Part shown: piece by piece, positions 26,431-35,600 of the stretch
Layout: each line of letters starts with the position of its first letter
Position numbering within the stretch: position 1 is the stretch's first letter
Assembly: GCF_003427025.1 (NCBI RefSeq)
Contig: NZ_QVAI01000015.1
Span: forward strand, 124,001-188,000
DNA length: 64,000 nucleotides
Origin: Jiangella endophytica
Lineage (GTDB): Bacteria; Actinomycetota; Actinomycetes; Jiangellales; Jiangellaceae
Reading direction: 5' to 3'
Program-made: the position numbers and the translations under genes
Notes under the pieces: model-generated
The model's database searches: none
What the model was told of the DNA's origin: nothing
Seen by the model: the letters and a program-made list of their open reading frames with translations, nothing else

Positions 26431-28236
26431 GAGCTCCTCGCGGAAGCCGTTCTCGGTGTAGTCGAAGTCGTAGTCGGGGTCGATCTGCTCGTCGGTGTCG
26501 CCGTCGTCGTCGTGGTCCCAGGGCAGGCCGACGTTCTGGCGCTCGATCAGCGGGGTGCCGTCGGAGTAGTCGGCGCCGTCGAACTGGTCGCTCTCTCCGC
26601 TGCGGTACTGGTTGATGTGGCCCAGCTCGTGGAAGAAGAACACCGACGGCGGGGTGATGTCGTAGTCCTCGGTGTAGCCCATGTCGTAGCCGGGGGAGGT
26701 GTGGTTGACGTCGAGTTCGACCCGGAAGTCGTCGCCGGAGTAGGAGGCGCTGTTGTTGCCGCCAGGGTGCTCGGCGATGGTGACCTTGTCCTTGCCGAAG
26801 CCGAGGAAGCCGGAGTCGTCGTAGTGCTCGCCCATGCGGTCGAGCATCTTCCGGCCGGTCGGGCTGGACGCCATCATGTGCAGGTCGGCGAGCACGCGGT
26901 CCTTGAACTCCTGCGAACCGCCCACCTCGAACTGCATCCAGCGCAGGTACTCCTCCTCGGACGGGATCTCGACGATGACGACGGTCTCGCCGCCCGGCGA
27001 GACGTCGCCCTCCTCCATGTAGACGGTGTCGTCGCCGAACTCGCCGTCGATGGTGTCGTCGCCGCCGCCGGCGTAGACGGTGTCGTTGGCGTTGCCGCCG
27101 AAGATGCGGTCGTCGCCGTAGCCGCCGGAGATGGTGTCGTGGTGGTCGCCGCCGAAGATGCGGTCGTCGCCGGTGGCGCCCTCGAGGTAGTCGCGTCCGT
27201 CGCCGCCGAGGATGACGTCGTTGCCGTCCATGCCGTAGACGACGTCGTCGCCGAGCCGGCCGGCCAGGACGTCGTTGCCGGCGCCGCCGTCGACGTAGTC
27301 GTCGTCGCGGCCGCCGCTGACGAAGTCGTCGCCGGTGCCGGTCTCGATGGTGTCGATGCCGTCGCCGCCGAACGCCTCGATGTCGCCGCCGGAGCCCTGG
27401 GCCGAGACGGAGTCGTCGCCGCCGCCGGTGGCGAACCGCACGTGCACCTCCGTGCCGCGCGGCACCAGGATCTCGTCGTTGCCCTCTCCGGTGTTGATGA
27501 CGACCTCTTCGCCGGCCGCGATGCGCTGGGTGGTGAGGTTGCCGGCCGCGTCGGTGATGTTCACGATCGTCTCGCCCGTGTTGGGGTCGACGGTCACCAC
27601 GACGCGGTCGTTGCCGTCGCCGGTGGTGATGACGGTGGTGCCGTCGAGCGAGGTGGTCTGGACGCCGTAGGTGGTGCCGGTCGGGACGTTCCAGCCCGGG
27701 TCGGTGCCCTCCGCGGCGTCGGACCACGCCTCCGCCAGCGCGTAGAGATCGCGGCCCAGTTCGAGCAGCGTCGCGTCGCGGGTCCGCATCAGCGCGATGG
27801 CGTCGTCGACGACGCCCTGTGCGGTCGTGAACTCCGTCTGGACGTGGCTCAGGTCGTCGTCGTCCTTCCACGGGGTGAACGTGACCATGCCGTCGGCGCG
27901 CACGGCCGACTTCGTACCGGCCGCCGCCCGCGCGAAGCTGGCGTCGAGATCGTCCTGAGCGTCGTGGACGTCGGTCTTGAGTTGGCCGAGCAGGTCGGCG
28001 ATGCCGCCGTAGGCGTCGGAGGCGTCGCCGAGCACGGTCGCGACCTTCGTGCCGTGCGCGAAGTAGCTGTCGGCCATCGAGCACTCCCAGTTGAGGCGCA
28101 GTTCGGCCTCGCGGTTGCGCTGGTGGGTGGCCTCGGTGCCGACGTCGGTCGCGAGGGTTCGCCAGGCCTGCTGGGCGGTGTCGAGGTACCCGGTGTCGGC
28201 CTGGAGGTCCCAGACGTCGGGGAGTGTGACGGTCAT
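26404..28236 (-). CDS. ESX-type RTX-repeat protein with C-terminal M91-like metallopeptidase
   Basis: A 610-residue protein in three parts. Residues 1-180 are helical with no Sec signal, including YLDTAQQAWRTL and LNWECSMADSYF, like WXG100/ESX N-terminal domains of type VII substrates. Residues 205-285 form a beta linker and 288-410 carry about eleven calcium-binding RTX nonapeptides (GGDGIDTIE, GGAGNDVLA, GGDGRDYLE). Residues 420-610 are a zinc protease with HELGH at 536-540 and a late ENGFREELGLPNRNKY, as in M91 (NleD-like) peptidases. The ATG has GGAGG six bases before it and is 16 bases after the lipoprotein stop. Likely a secreted effector or toxin. Confidence 0.8.
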   Translation of the reverse strand: MTVTLPDVWDLQADTGYLDTAQQAWRTLATDVGTEATHQRNREAELRLNWECSMADSYFAHGTKVATVLGDASDAYGGIADLLGQLKTDVHDAQDDLDASFARAAAGTKSAVRADGMVTFTPWKDDDDLSHVQTEFTTAQGVVDDAIALMRTRDATLLELGRDLYALAEAWSDAAEGTDPGWNVPTGTTYGVQTTSLDGTTVITTGDGNDRVVVTVDPNTGETIVNITDAAGNLTTQRIAAGEEVVINTGEGNDEILVPRGTEVHVRFATGGGDDSVSAQGSGGDIEAFGGDGIDTIETGTGDDFVSGGRDDDYVDGGAGNDVLAGRLGDDVVYGMDGNDVILGGDGRDYLEGATGDDRIFGGDHHDTISGGYGDDRIFGGNANDTVYAGGGDDTIDGEFGDDTVYMEEGDVSPGGETVVIVEIPSEEEYLRWMQFEVGGSQEFKDRVLADLHMMASSPTGRKMLDRMGEHYDDSGFLGFGKDKVTIAEHPGGNNSASYSGDDFRVELDVNHTSPGYDMGYTEDYDITPPSVFFFHELGHINQYRSGESDQFDGADYSDGTPLIERQNVGLPWDHDDDGDTDEQIDPDYDFDYTENGFREELGLPNRNKY

Positions 28237-28252
28237 CGTTCGCCTCCGGTGG

Positions 28253-28915
28253 TCAGCTTCCGGCGCCGAGGGCGTCCGGCGGGAGGTCGGCGGGCGCGGA
28301 GCAGACGAGCCGGCGGTCGGGGGTGTGGTCGGCCATGGTGGGTTCGCCGCTCTCACCGGGGTCCGGCGCGACCTGGACGCAGAACGACCAGGACGTGGCG
28401 TCGTCGGGCAGGGTGCTCGGGCCGGGCACCTCGAAGGTGCCGGCGTCGGGGGCGATGCGCCGCAGCGGGGTGAGGGCGAAGGCGCGGCCGGTGACGGTCT
28501 CGCCGGGTTCGACGCGCACCGCGGGGGCCCGGTACGCGGTGCCGGTGTCGCCGCCGGTGGTTGCGAACACCTCTTTGGTGACGAGGATCTGCCCGGCGTC
28601 GTCGGCGTAGACCCAGCTGGACTCGTCGGTGTCGGGCAGCGGGACGTCGACCTCCGGCGTGATGTCGGCCGGCCGCCGCTGCACCACGAGCACGGCGACG
28701 TCCGCGTTGTTGGTGACGGTGTAGTCGGCGACCAGGCCGGACGTGCCCGGCGGGTAGTCGGGTCCGGTGGGTGCGCCGACGCCGAGCCGCGCGTCGAGGG
28801 CGACGTCGAGTTCGGTGGACGGCGCCGTCGTCTCGTCTCCGGCGGGGTCGTCGCCGCCGCAGCCGGCCAGGGCCGTCACGGCGACCGCCGCCGCGAGCAC
28901 TCGCCCCAGGCGCAT
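28253..28915 (-). CDS. Lipoprotein in ESX/RTX operon
   Basis: A 220-residue protein with a lipobox (AVAVTALAGCGGDDPAG). The mature part contains an immunoglobulin-like beta-sandwich pattern (LVADYTVTNNADVAVLVVQRR ... VRVEPGETVTGRAFAL), similar to proteins that fold like DUF4352/telomeric-repeat-factor-like lipoproteins. The ATG nearest the signal is used; an in-frame ATG 48 bases upstream would add a non-signal extension. It lies between the ESX-like gene and the RTX-protease gene with gaps of 44 and 16 bases. It may be an immunity, chaperone or receptor component; no direct evidence. Confidence 0.75.
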   Translation of the reverse strand: MRLGRVLAAAVAVTALAGCGGDDPAGDETTAPSTELDVALDARLGVGAPTGPDYPPGTSGLVADYTVTNNADVAVLVVQRRPADITPEVDVPLPDTDESSWVYADDAGQILVTKEVFATTGGDTGTAYRAPAVRVEPGETVTGRAFALTPLRRIAPDAGTFEVPGPSTLPDDATSWSFCVQVAPDPGESGEPTMADHTPDRRLVCSAPADLPPDALGAGS

Positions 28916-28959
28916 CGCGGGCCCTCTCGTCGTCGCATGGTCGTCGCCACTTCGACGCG

Positions 28960-29253
28960 TCACGGCTTCCTGCGGTTCAGGACCTCGTCGATGTCGCGAG
29001 AGGCGCGCTGGATGTTCTCGCCGTCGGACTCGAGGACGGCGCAGAGGTTCTCGATCAGCCGCGCGGAGGAGTAGACGGCGGTGCTGTAGCTCTCGTGGAT
29101 CATCACCCCGACGGTCGCCTGCCCGAGGGACCCACGATCGAACGTGCTCTGCTCGCCCACGGCGGCACCGGACTCGGTGAGATCGCGCGACGAGGTCAGC
29201 ATGCGGTTGCCGACGTCGTTGAGAGTCTCCGGATTGGCCCTGACCTTGCTCAT
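28960..29253 (-). CDS. WXG100/ESX-like small helical protein
   Basis: A 97-residue, fully helical protein without signal peptide or membrane span, of the size of ESAT-6/WXG100-type type VII substrates and EspC-like (DUF6317-type) proteins. It opens KVRANPETLNDVGNRMLTSS and has a mid-protein turn rather than a strict W-x-G. The ATG has GGGAG eight bases upstream. As first gene of a three-gene minus operon with a lipoprotein and the RTX-metallopeptidase, it probably helps export the large protein. ESX core components (EccC, EccD) are not in the window. Confidence 0.7.
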   Translation of the reverse strand: MSKVRANPETLNDVGNRMLTSSRDLTESGAAVGEQSTFDRGSLGQATVGVMIHESYSTAVYSSARLIENLCAVLESDGENIQRASRDIDEVLNRRKP

Positions 29254-29301
29254 GACATCGTCTCCCGAGTCGAATGTTCGGCTCGTGCCCGTGTCAGCGC
29301 G

Positions 29302-29307
29302 ATCTTA
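29302..29307 (-). promoter_or_regulatory. Candidate -10 of ESX/RTX operon
   Basis: On the minus strand TAAGAT lies about 49 bases before the ESX-like start codon and fits TAnnnT. No good -35 is visible, so this is tentative. Confidence 0.3.
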
Positions 29308-29457
29308 GCCGACCGGCCGTCCGGGCGGCTTCCGTCCGGCGGACCCCGCCCCGGTCCGCGCTCCATCGAGCGGCTGCTCGGCGCCGAGGGAGGCACCGCC
29401 AGTGCCTGGTACGGCAGGCACTCCCACGGCGCGCCTCTGACGCCTAGCGTGGCCGGT

Positions 29458-30342
29458 ATGAACGTTCCGCTCCTCGAGTTGAACAACGGTGTCGAGATCC
29501 CGGCTCTCGGCTTCGGTGTGTTCCAGACGCCGCCGGACGAGACGGTCGCGGCGGTGGAGACGGCGCTGGCCGCCGGCTATCGCCACATCGACACGGCGGC
29601 GGCCTACCTGAACGAGCGCGAGGTCGGCGTGGCGATCCGCCGCTCCGGGCTCGACCGATCGGAGCTCTTCGTCGAGACGAAGGTGTGGATCACCGACTAC
29701 GGCTACGACGAGACCCTGCACGCGTTCGACAAGAGCGCCGGCAAGCTCGGCGTCGACCGGATCGACCTCCTGATCCTGCACCAGGCCCTGCCCGGCGAGT
29801 TCGAGCTCACGATCGGCGCCTACCAGGCGCTGGAGACGCTCCTCGCCGACGGCAGGGTTCGCGCGATCGGGGTCAGCAACTTCATGCCCGGCCACCTCGA
29901 CCGGCTCATGGCGGCGACGTCGGTGGTGCCGGCGGTCAACCAGATCGAGGTGCACCCCTACTTCCGCCAGCCCGAACTGCTCTGCGTCGATGCCGAGAAC
30001 GGGATCCTCTCCCAGGCGTGGTCGCCGATCGGCGGCATCACCTTCTACCGCGACGGCGCCCGCGGCAGCACGCTCGAGGACCCCGTCATCACCGAGATCG
30101 CAGGAGCGCACGGCAGGACGCCGGCCCAGGTGATGCTGCGCTGGCACCTGCAGCAAGGCCGCCAGGTCATCCCGAAGTCGGTCACCCCCTCGCGGATCGC
30201 CGAGAACATCGACGTCTTCGACTTCGACCTCACCGCCGATCAGCTGGCGGCGATCGACGCCCTCGACACCGGCGTCCGCGGTGGACCCGAGCCGGAGCAG
30301 ATCACCCGCGAGACGTTCGGCCGCCGGATTCCCGAGGCCTGA
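29458..30342 (+). CDS. Aldo-keto reductase
   Basis: A 294-residue NADPH-dependent oxidoreductase of the AKR5-like group (2,5-diketo-gluconate reductase style). The catalytic tetrad is complete: D45 and Y50 in HIDTAAAYLNE, K75 in VETKVWI and H108 in LLILHQALPG. The cofactor segment VIPKSVTPSRIAENIDVFDF is near the C-terminus. The ATG matches the family N-terminus (VPLLELNNGVEIPALGFGVF); upstream in-frame codons are low-complexity. Followed 10 bases later by a cupin gene. The substrate, an aldehyde or keto-sugar, is not defined. Confidence 0.92.
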   Translation: MNVPLLELNNGVEIPALGFGVFQTPPDETVAAVETALAAGYRHIDTAAAYLNEREVGVAIRRSGLDRSELFVETKVWITDYGYDETLHAFDKSAGKLGVDRIDLLILHQALPGEFELTIGAYQALETLLADGRVRAIGVSNFMPGHLDRLMAATSVVPAVNQIEVHPYFRQPELLCVDAENGILSQAWSPIGGITFYRDGARGSTLEDPVITEIAGAHGRTPAQVMLRWHLQQGRQVIPKSVTPSRIAENIDVFDFDLTADQLAAIDALDTGVRGGPEPEQITRETFGRRIPEA

Positions 30343-30352
30343 GGTGCACGGC

Positions 30353-30751
30353 ATGCAGATCGATCCCCGGGTGGCGACCACCAGGAACCCGCCCGAATAC
30401 TTCACCGGCGACGTATGGCTGGACCCGATAGCGTCGCCGCGCGACGACGGTCAGCGGATGGTCGTGGCGAAGGTGCGCTTCGCCCCGGGTGCCCGCACGG
30501 CCTGGCACTCCCATGCCCGCGGGCAGACGTTGCACGTGACACAGGGCGTCGTCTGGGTGCAGTCACGCGGGGGAGAGAAGGCCGAACTCCACGCAGGCCA
30601 GACCGTCTACTGCCCGCCCGGCGAGGAGCACTGGCACGGCGCCGCGCCCGACTCGTTCATGGAGCATCTGGCGATGCTCGACAACGCCGACGATCCGGCG
30701 GCCACGACGACGTGGCTCGAGCACGTCACCTCCGACGAGTACCTCGGCTGA
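30353..30751 (+). CDS. Cupin-domain protein
   Basis: A 132-residue single cupin barrel. Motif 1 is WHSHARGQTLHVTQGVVWV and motif 2 is PPGEEHWHGAAPDSFMEHLAM, supplying a 3-His metal site. It resembles the small cupins annotated with carboxymuconolactone decarboxylase or mandelonitrile-lyase-like activity. The ATG is eight bases after GAGG; a GTG nine bases earlier is an alternative. Probably co-transcribed with the aldo-keto reductase. Confidence 0.85.
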   Translation: MQIDPRVATTRNPPEYFTGDVWLDPIASPRDDGQRMVVAKVRFAPGARTAWHSHARGQTLHVTQGVVWVQSRGGEKAELHAGQTVYCPPGEEHWHGAAPDSFMEHLAMLDNADDPAATTTWLEHVTSDEYLG

Positions 30752-30776
30752 GCGGACGGCGATCGGCCTCCGGCGC

Positions 30777-31787
30777 CTACCTGGCCACGGTGGAGGCGCG
30801 GACCACGAGCTCAGGGGGGAACACCGTCTGGCGGGGGATGCTCTCGGGGTCGGCCGCCTCTTCGAGGAGGATCCGCAGCGCCGTGCGCCCCATCATGCGG
30901 CTGGGTTGGCGGACGGACGACAGCGGGACGGCGGCCGCGGCGGCGAACGGGATGTCGTCGAAGCCGATGATGGCGATGTCCTGGGGGACCCGCGCGCGCC
31001 CATCGGTCACGAGCGATTGCAGCAGACCGAGAGCGATCAGGTCGTTGGCGGCGAACAGCGCGTCCGGCCAGTCGCCGCGCGTGCGCATCAGGATGCGGTC
31101 GCCGGACACGACGCCGTCCTCGACGGCCATCCCTTCCGTGGCGACGACCTCGAGGGTCACCGTGACGTTCGCGTTCTCCGCGGCCGCGCGGGCTCCGGCG
31201 AGGCGATCATTGACCTGCCGGAGGTCGAACGGGCCGCCGACGAAGGCGATGCGGCGGCGTCCGGTCTCGATCAGGTGCTCCATCGCGAGTCGCCCCCCGG
31301 CGACGCTGTCGACCGAGACCGACGAGTATCGGCCGTCGCCGCTGAAGCGATCGACCAGGACCACGGCGATGCCGGCCTCGGCGAGGCGGTCGAGGTGCGC
31401 CGTCACGTCGCCGTAGGGAGCGATGAGCAGGCCCCGCACCTGCTGTTCATGGAACAGGTCGATGTAGAGGCGCTCCCGGCGAACGTCCTGGTCGGTGTTG
31501 CCGTGGAGAACGGCGATGCTGTGGCGGCTCGCCTCGTCCTCGGCTCCCCGGACGACGTCGTTGTAGAAGGGGTTCTGGCCGTCCAGGACGACGAACCCCA
31601 CCGTGGCACTGACACCCGCGCGTAGCCGCCGCGCCGCGTCGTTCCGGACGTAGCCGAGCTCCTCGATGGCGCGCGTCACCCGCGCGACGGAGTCGGCCGA
31701 CACCTCGCTCGGCCGGTTGAGCACGTTCGAGACGGTTCCGACCGACACCCCGGCGCGATGCGCCACGTCGCGCATGCTCACTGCCAC
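30777..31787 (-). CDS. LacI-family regulator of the adjacent rhamnose-type importer
   Basis: A 336-residue repressor. The helix-turn-helix is MRDVAHRAGVSVGTVSNVLN with hinge RNDAARRLRAG; the effector domain contains VGFVVLDGQNPFYNDVVRGAE. It is divergent from the ABC importer genes, with a 12-bp palindromic operator in the shared region. LacI regulators of L-rhamnose and similar deoxysugar regulons have this gene order. The start at ATG is preceded by GGGAGG on the minus strand. Confidence 0.92.
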   Translation of the reverse strand: MAVSMRDVAHRAGVSVGTVSNVLNRPSEVSADSVARVTRAIEELGYVRNDAARRLRAGVSATVGFVVLDGQNPFYNDVVRGAEDEASRHSIAVLHGNTDQDVRRERLYIDLFHEQQVRGLLIAPYGDVTAHLDRLAEAGIAVVLVDRFSGDGRYSSVSVDSVAGGRLAMEHLIETGRRRIAFVGGPFDLRQVNDRLAGARAAAENANVTVTLEVVATEGMAVEDGVVSGDRILMRTRGDWPDALFAANDLIALGLLQSLVTDGRARVPQDIAIIGFDDIPFAAAAAVPLSSVRQPSRMMGRTALRILLEEAADPESIPRQTVFPPELVVRASTVAR

Positions 31788-31840
31788 GGAGCCTCCCGTT
31801 GCTTGGACCGATCACGATCGAATCACCGGTGCCTGGTGGC

Positions 31841-31869
31841 TTGACCGCGTCGGTCCGGGTCCCTAAGGT
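31841..31869 (+). promoter_or_regulatory. Promoter of rhamnose-type ABC operon
   Basis: TTGACC at 31841-31846 and TAAGGT at 31864-31869 are separated by exactly 17 bases. The operator palindrome begins 15 bases beyond the -10, covering the expected start of transcription. Confidence 0.6.
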
Positions 31870-31884
31870 AATTTGAACTTACCA

Positions 31885-31896
31885 TGAATCGATTCA
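31885..31896. promoter_or_regulatory. LacI-type operator palindrome
   Basis: TGAATCGATTCA is a perfect 12-bp palindrome with central CG, a classic LacI-family half-site arrangement. Related half-sites (CGATTCA, 31901-31907, and GATCGAATCA, 31817-31826) flank it. Its position downstream of the -10 predicts repression of the importer by the divergent LacI protein. Confidence 0.65.
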
Positions 31897-31949
31897 GCTT
31901 CGATTCAGGTACAGCGGCACGGCGATCCCTCAGCGAGGAGGAGGCCCGA

Positions 31950-33479
31950 GTGGCCATCGAAGTCGAGACGCCCGAAGGGCCGCGTCCTGTGCTCGAGCTG
32001 CGTCGAGTGGTGAAGTCGTTCGGCCCGGTGGTCGCGTTGCGATCCGGTTCGCTGGCCCTCGAGCGCGGCTCGATCCACGCGCTGATCGGTGAGAACGGCG
32101 CGGGGAAGTCCACGCTCGTCAAGATCGTCGCGGGCCTCTACCGCCGCGACGCGGGCGAGTTCCTCCTGGACGGCCGCTCCGTCGACTTCTCCAGCACCGC
32201 GCAGTCCAAGGCCGCCGGCATCGCGGTCATCTACCAGGAGCCGACGTTGTTCCCCGACCTCTCGGTCACGGAGAACATCTTCATGGGCCGGCAGGCGGTG
32301 AAGCGCCTGGGACGAATCGATCGTCGCGCCATGCGTGCGGAGGCACTGGAGATCTTCGGCCGCCTGGGCGTGTCGCTGGACCCGGATCGCGTGACCGACG
32401 GGTTGTCCATCGCCGATCAGCAGATCATCGAGATCGCCAAGGCGATCTCGCTCGACGCCCGCGTGCTCATCATGGACGAGCCGACGGCCGCCCTCTCCGG
32501 CGTCGAGGTCGAGCGGCTGTTCGCCGTGGCCCGGAGCCTGCGCGACGAGGGCCGGGCGCTGCTGTTCATCTCGCACCGCTTCGACGAGGTCTTCGCGCTC
32601 TGCGACACCGTCACGGTCATGCGCGACGGCTCCTACGTCGATACGACCCCCATCGGCGACACCACCGTCGACGAGCTCGTCAGACAGATGGTCGGACGCG
32701 ACGTGACCGAGCTGTACCCGAAGCTCGACGCGCGGATCGGCGACGTCGTGCTCGAGGTCGACGGGCTCACGCGCGCCGGTGTGTTCCGCGACATCTCGTT
32801 CGAGGTGCGAGCGGGCGAGATCGTCGGCCTCGCGGGTCTCGTCGGCGCGGGACGCAGCGAGGTGGCACGCGCCATCTTCGGCGTCGACCCGTACGAGAGC
32901 GGCAGCGTCCGGCTCGAGGGAGCCCTGCTGCCGAAGCGCGACCCACGCGCGGCGACGAGCCGCGGGATCGCCCTCGTCCCGGAGGACCGGCGCAAGCAGG
33001 GGCTCGTGCTCGACGACGGCGTCTCGCGCAACCTCACGCTGGCCATCCGCTCGAAGCTCGCCACGTGGGGGCTGCTGTGGGGCGGCAGCGAGAACCAGGC
33101 GGCGCAGGTGTGGGCGAGCCGGCTGGACGTGAAGGCGGCGGCCCTGGATGCCGAGACCGGCACGCTGTCGGGCGGCAACCAGCAGAAGGTGGTGCTCGGC
33201 AAGTGGCTCGCCACCGAGCCGAAGGTGCTCATCGTCGATGAGCCGACCCGCGGCATCGACGTCGGCACCAAGGCCGAGGTGCACCGGCTGCTGAGCCAAC
33301 TCGCTCAGCAGGGGCTCGCGATCCTCATGATCTCATCCGAACTCCCGGAGGTGCTGGGCATGGCAGACCGCGTGCTCGTCATGAGGGAAGGGCGTCTGAC
33401 CGGCGGATTCACGCGGGAACAGGCGACGCCGGAGGCCATCATGCACGCCGCGACGGCGCTCACGGAGGCCGTCCGATGA
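31950..33479 (+). CDS. Rhamnose/ribose-type ABC importer ATPase (two-domain, CUT2)
   Basis: A 509-residue tandem ATPase. Domain 1 has [33 protein letters not shown] and [11 protein letters not shown]. Domain 2 has the degenerate P-loop [16 protein letters not shown] with a normal signature [15 protein letters not shown] and Walker [13 protein letters not shown], as usual for RbsA/XylG. A GTG start is chosen because GAGGAGGAG lies just upstream; an ATG 66 bases earlier would place its start codon on the LacI operator and has no ribosome site. The CUT2 class imports pentoses, hexoses and rhamnose. Context favours rhamnose. Confidence 0.9.
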   Translation: MAIEVETPEGPRPVLELRRVVKSFGPVVALRSGSLALERGSIHALIGENGAGKSTLVKIVAGLYRRDAGEFLLDGRSVDFSSTAQSKAAGIAVIYQEPTLFPDLSVTENIFMGRQAVKRLGRIDRRAMRAEALEIFGRLGVSLDPDRVTDGLSIADQQIIEIAKAISLDARVLIMDEPTAALSGVEVERLFAVARSLRDEGRALLFISHRFDEVFALCDTVTVMRDGSYVDTTPIGDTTVDELVRQMVGRDVTELYPKLDARIGDVVLEVDGLTRAGVFRDISFEVRAGEIVGLAGLVGAGRSEVARAIFGVDPYESGSVRLEGALLPKRDPRAATSRGIALVPEDRRKQGLVLDDGVSRNLTLAIRSKLATWGLLWGGSENQAAQVWASRLDVKAAALDAETGTLSGGNQQKVVLGKWLATEPKVLIVDEPTRGIDVGTKAEVHRLLSQLAQQGLAILMISSELPEVLGMADRVLVMREGRLTGGFTREQATPEAIMHAATALTEAVR

Positions 33480-34510
33480 GCAGTGTCGCACCGGTCACCC
33501 CCGGCGCCAGCAGTGCGTCCCGGCTGATGCGCCATGCCGCCTCGGCGCGTGAGACCGGCATCCTGGTCGCCCTGGTGCTGGTGATCGTGGCGGCGACCCT
33601 CAGCAATCCGAACTTCCTGTTCTCCAGCGACGGCTTCCGCGACCTGCTCCTCACGCCGTCGTTGCTGCTGCTGGTCGCCGTCGGGCAGGCGATCGTGATC
33701 ATCACCCGCAACGTGGACCTCTCCGTGGGGTCGGTCGTGGGCCTGACCGCCTACCTCACCGGCACGCTGTTCGTCGACGTCCCCGGCATCCCCGTCATCG
33801 TGGTGTTCCTCGCGGGCATCCTCCTCGGCGGGCTGCTCGGCCTGATCAACGGAGCTCTCGTCGCCTTCGCGCGGGTGCCTGCGCTCGTGATCACGCTCGG
33901 GACCATGTACGTCTACCGCGGCATCAACGTCGCCTGGACCGGAAGCGACCGCGTCAACGCCTCGGACATGCCCAGCGGCTTCCGCGCACTCGGGACCGAC
34001 CAGGTGCTCGGCATCCCCATTCTCACCATCATCGCCCTGGTCGTCCTCGTCGCCGCCGGCTGGTATCTGCGCAACCTGCGCAGCGGGCGCGAGCTCTACG
34101 CGATCGGCTCCGATCCCGCCGCGGCCCACCTCTACGGCCTGCGGGTGACCCGCCGGCTCGTCGCGGCCTTCGTCGTCAGCGGCGCCCTGGCCGGACTCGC
34201 CGGCGTCCTGTTCGCCGCCCGCTACGGCACCGTCAGCTCCGGCGCCGGCTTCGGCTGGGAGCTGCAGGCGATCGGCGCCGCGGTCATCGGCGGCGTCGCG
34301 ATCTCGGGTGGTGTCGGCACCGTGCGCGGCGCCGCCATCGGCGCGTTCCTGCTGCTCACCATCAACCGCGCCTTGCCCATCCTCGGCATCGACGACTTCT
34401 GGCAGCGCGCCGTCGTGGGCGTGCTCATCCTCGGCGCAATCGTCCTCGACCGGGTGCTCGCCGTCAGGCAGCACCGACGACTCATCGCACAACGGGAGGA
34501 GACGAGATGA
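33476..34510 (+). CDS. CUT2 ABC sugar permease 1 (RhaP/RbsC-like)
   Basis: A 344-residue permease with 8-10 predicted helices and the BPD_transp_2 signatures [20 protein letters not shown] and [13 protein letters not shown]. The late segment [21 protein letters not shown] is typical of RbsC. The ATG overlaps the ATPase stop (ATGA). It forms a heterodimer with the next product. Confidence 0.92.
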   Translation: MSSVAPVTPGASSASRLMRHAASARETGILVALVLVIVAATLSNPNFLFSSDGFRDLLLTPSLLLLVAVGQAIVIITRNVDLSVGSVVGLTAYLTGTLFVDVPGIPVIVVFLAGILLGGLLGLINGALVAFARVPALVITLGTMYVYRGINVAWTGSDRVNASDMPSGFRALGTDQVLGIPILTIIALVVLVAAGWYLRNLRSGRELYAIGSDPAAAHLYGLRVTRRLVAAFVVSGALAGLAGVLFAARYGTVSSGAGFGWELQAIGAAVIGGVAISGGVGTVRGAAIGAFLLLTINRALPILGIDDFWQRAVVGVLILGAIVLDRVLAVRQHRRLIAQREETR

Positions 34511-35568
34511 CCACGACGCAGGCGCCCGTCCGGACGTACAAGGCGCACGCGCAGCCGGCCTGGCGGCGGATGGTGCTGACTCGCGAGTCCGCGATCATCG
34601 TGATGCTCGTCCTCGTGGTGCTCGTCTCCCTCGTCACCGTACGCAACTTCGACAGCCCGCTGACGGTGACGTACCTGCTGCGCGACGTCGCCCCGATCCT
34701 GCTGATCGCCCTGCCGATGACGCTCATCATCGTGACCGAGGAGATCGACCTCTCGGTCGCGAGCATCGTCGGGCTCGCGAGCGTGGTGACCGGCCTGCTT
34801 GCCCAGGCGGGGCTCCCGTTCCCGCTCGCCGCGCTTGCCGCGGTGCTGGTGGGAACGCTGGCGGGAGGATTCAACGGCTTCCTCGTGACCGTGGTCGGGC
34901 TTCCTTCGCTCGCCGTCACCATCGGCACGCTGGCGCTCTTCCGCGGCATCGCGGTGGGACTGCTCGGCACCACCGCCATCACGGACTTCCCCGAGTACTG
35001 GACCGATCTCGCCAAGGCGAACATCCCGGGCACGCCGATCCCGGTGATCATGGTGCTCTTCGCCGTCCTCGCGCTCGTCTTCGCCGTGGTGCTGCACTTC
35101 ACGCCGTTCGGACGCTCCCTCTTCGCGATCGGCCTGAACAAGGAGGCGGCGGCGTTCTCCGGCATCGACGTCGCGCGTACCAAGTTCCGGCTGTTCGTCC
35201 TGAGCGGTGCGGTGTCGGGCTTCGCGGGCGTCTACTTCACGCTGCTGTACTCCAACGCCCGCGGCGACAACGCCATGGGGATGGAGCTGCAGATCATCGC
35301 CGCGGTCCTGCTCGGCGGTGTGTCGATCTTCGGAGGCAGGGGAGCGTTGCACGGCGTCATCGCCGGTGTGCTCCTCATCGGGACGCTCGGCAGCGCTCTG
35401 CGGCTGGCCGGGATCTCCAGCGACATCATCAACGTCATCACGGGTCTGCTGCTCATCGCGTCCGTGGTGTCGACCAGCCTCCTCGCGTGGCTCCAGGCCC
35501 GACGGAGCGCCGCGATCGGGAGGAGACGAGGACGGGACCACCGCCGATCAGAGCCGGCGCCCCATTAG
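34507..35568 (+). CDS. CUT2 ABC sugar permease 2 (RhaQ-like)
   Basis: A 353-residue permease coupled by ATGA to its partner. Characteristic segments are [37 protein letters not shown] and [21 protein letters not shown]. Two distinct permeases with one double ATPase and one receptor is the layout of rhizobial RhaT-P-Q-S systems. The 353-residue length includes a basic C-terminal tail. Confidence 0.92.
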   Translation: MTTTQAPVRTYKAHAQPAWRRMVLTRESAIIVMLVLVVLVSLVTVRNFDSPLTVTYLLRDVAPILLIALPMTLIIVTEEIDLSVASIVGLASVVTGLLAQAGLPFPLAALAAVLVGTLAGGFNGFLVTVVGLPSLAVTIGTLALFRGIAVGLLGTTAITDFPEYWTDLAKANIPGTPIPVIMVLFAVLALVFAVVLHFTPFGRSLFAIGLNKEAAAFSGIDVARTKFRLFVLSGAVSGFAGVYFTLLYSNARGDNAMGMELQIIAAVLLGGVSIFGGRGALHGVIAGVLLIGTLGSALRLAGISSDIINVITGLLLIASVVSTSLLAWLQARRSAAIGRRRGRDHRRSEPAPH

Positions 35569-35600
35569 GTATGCGTTCGCATCAAGGAAGGAAGACAACG

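Noticed and set aside
27007-27375. Regularly spaced short repeats that could suggest a CRISPR-like or satellite array
   Set aside because: They are the codons of RTX nonapeptides (GGxGxDxxx). Spacing is 27 bases with degenerate sequence and no unique spacers.
26173-28473. Plus-strand open frame of more than 750 codons opposite the RTX and lipoprotein genes
   Set aside because: Val/Gly/Asp-rich antisense reading of the RTX repeats; the minus strand has ribosome sites, a lipobox, HELGH and operon spacing.
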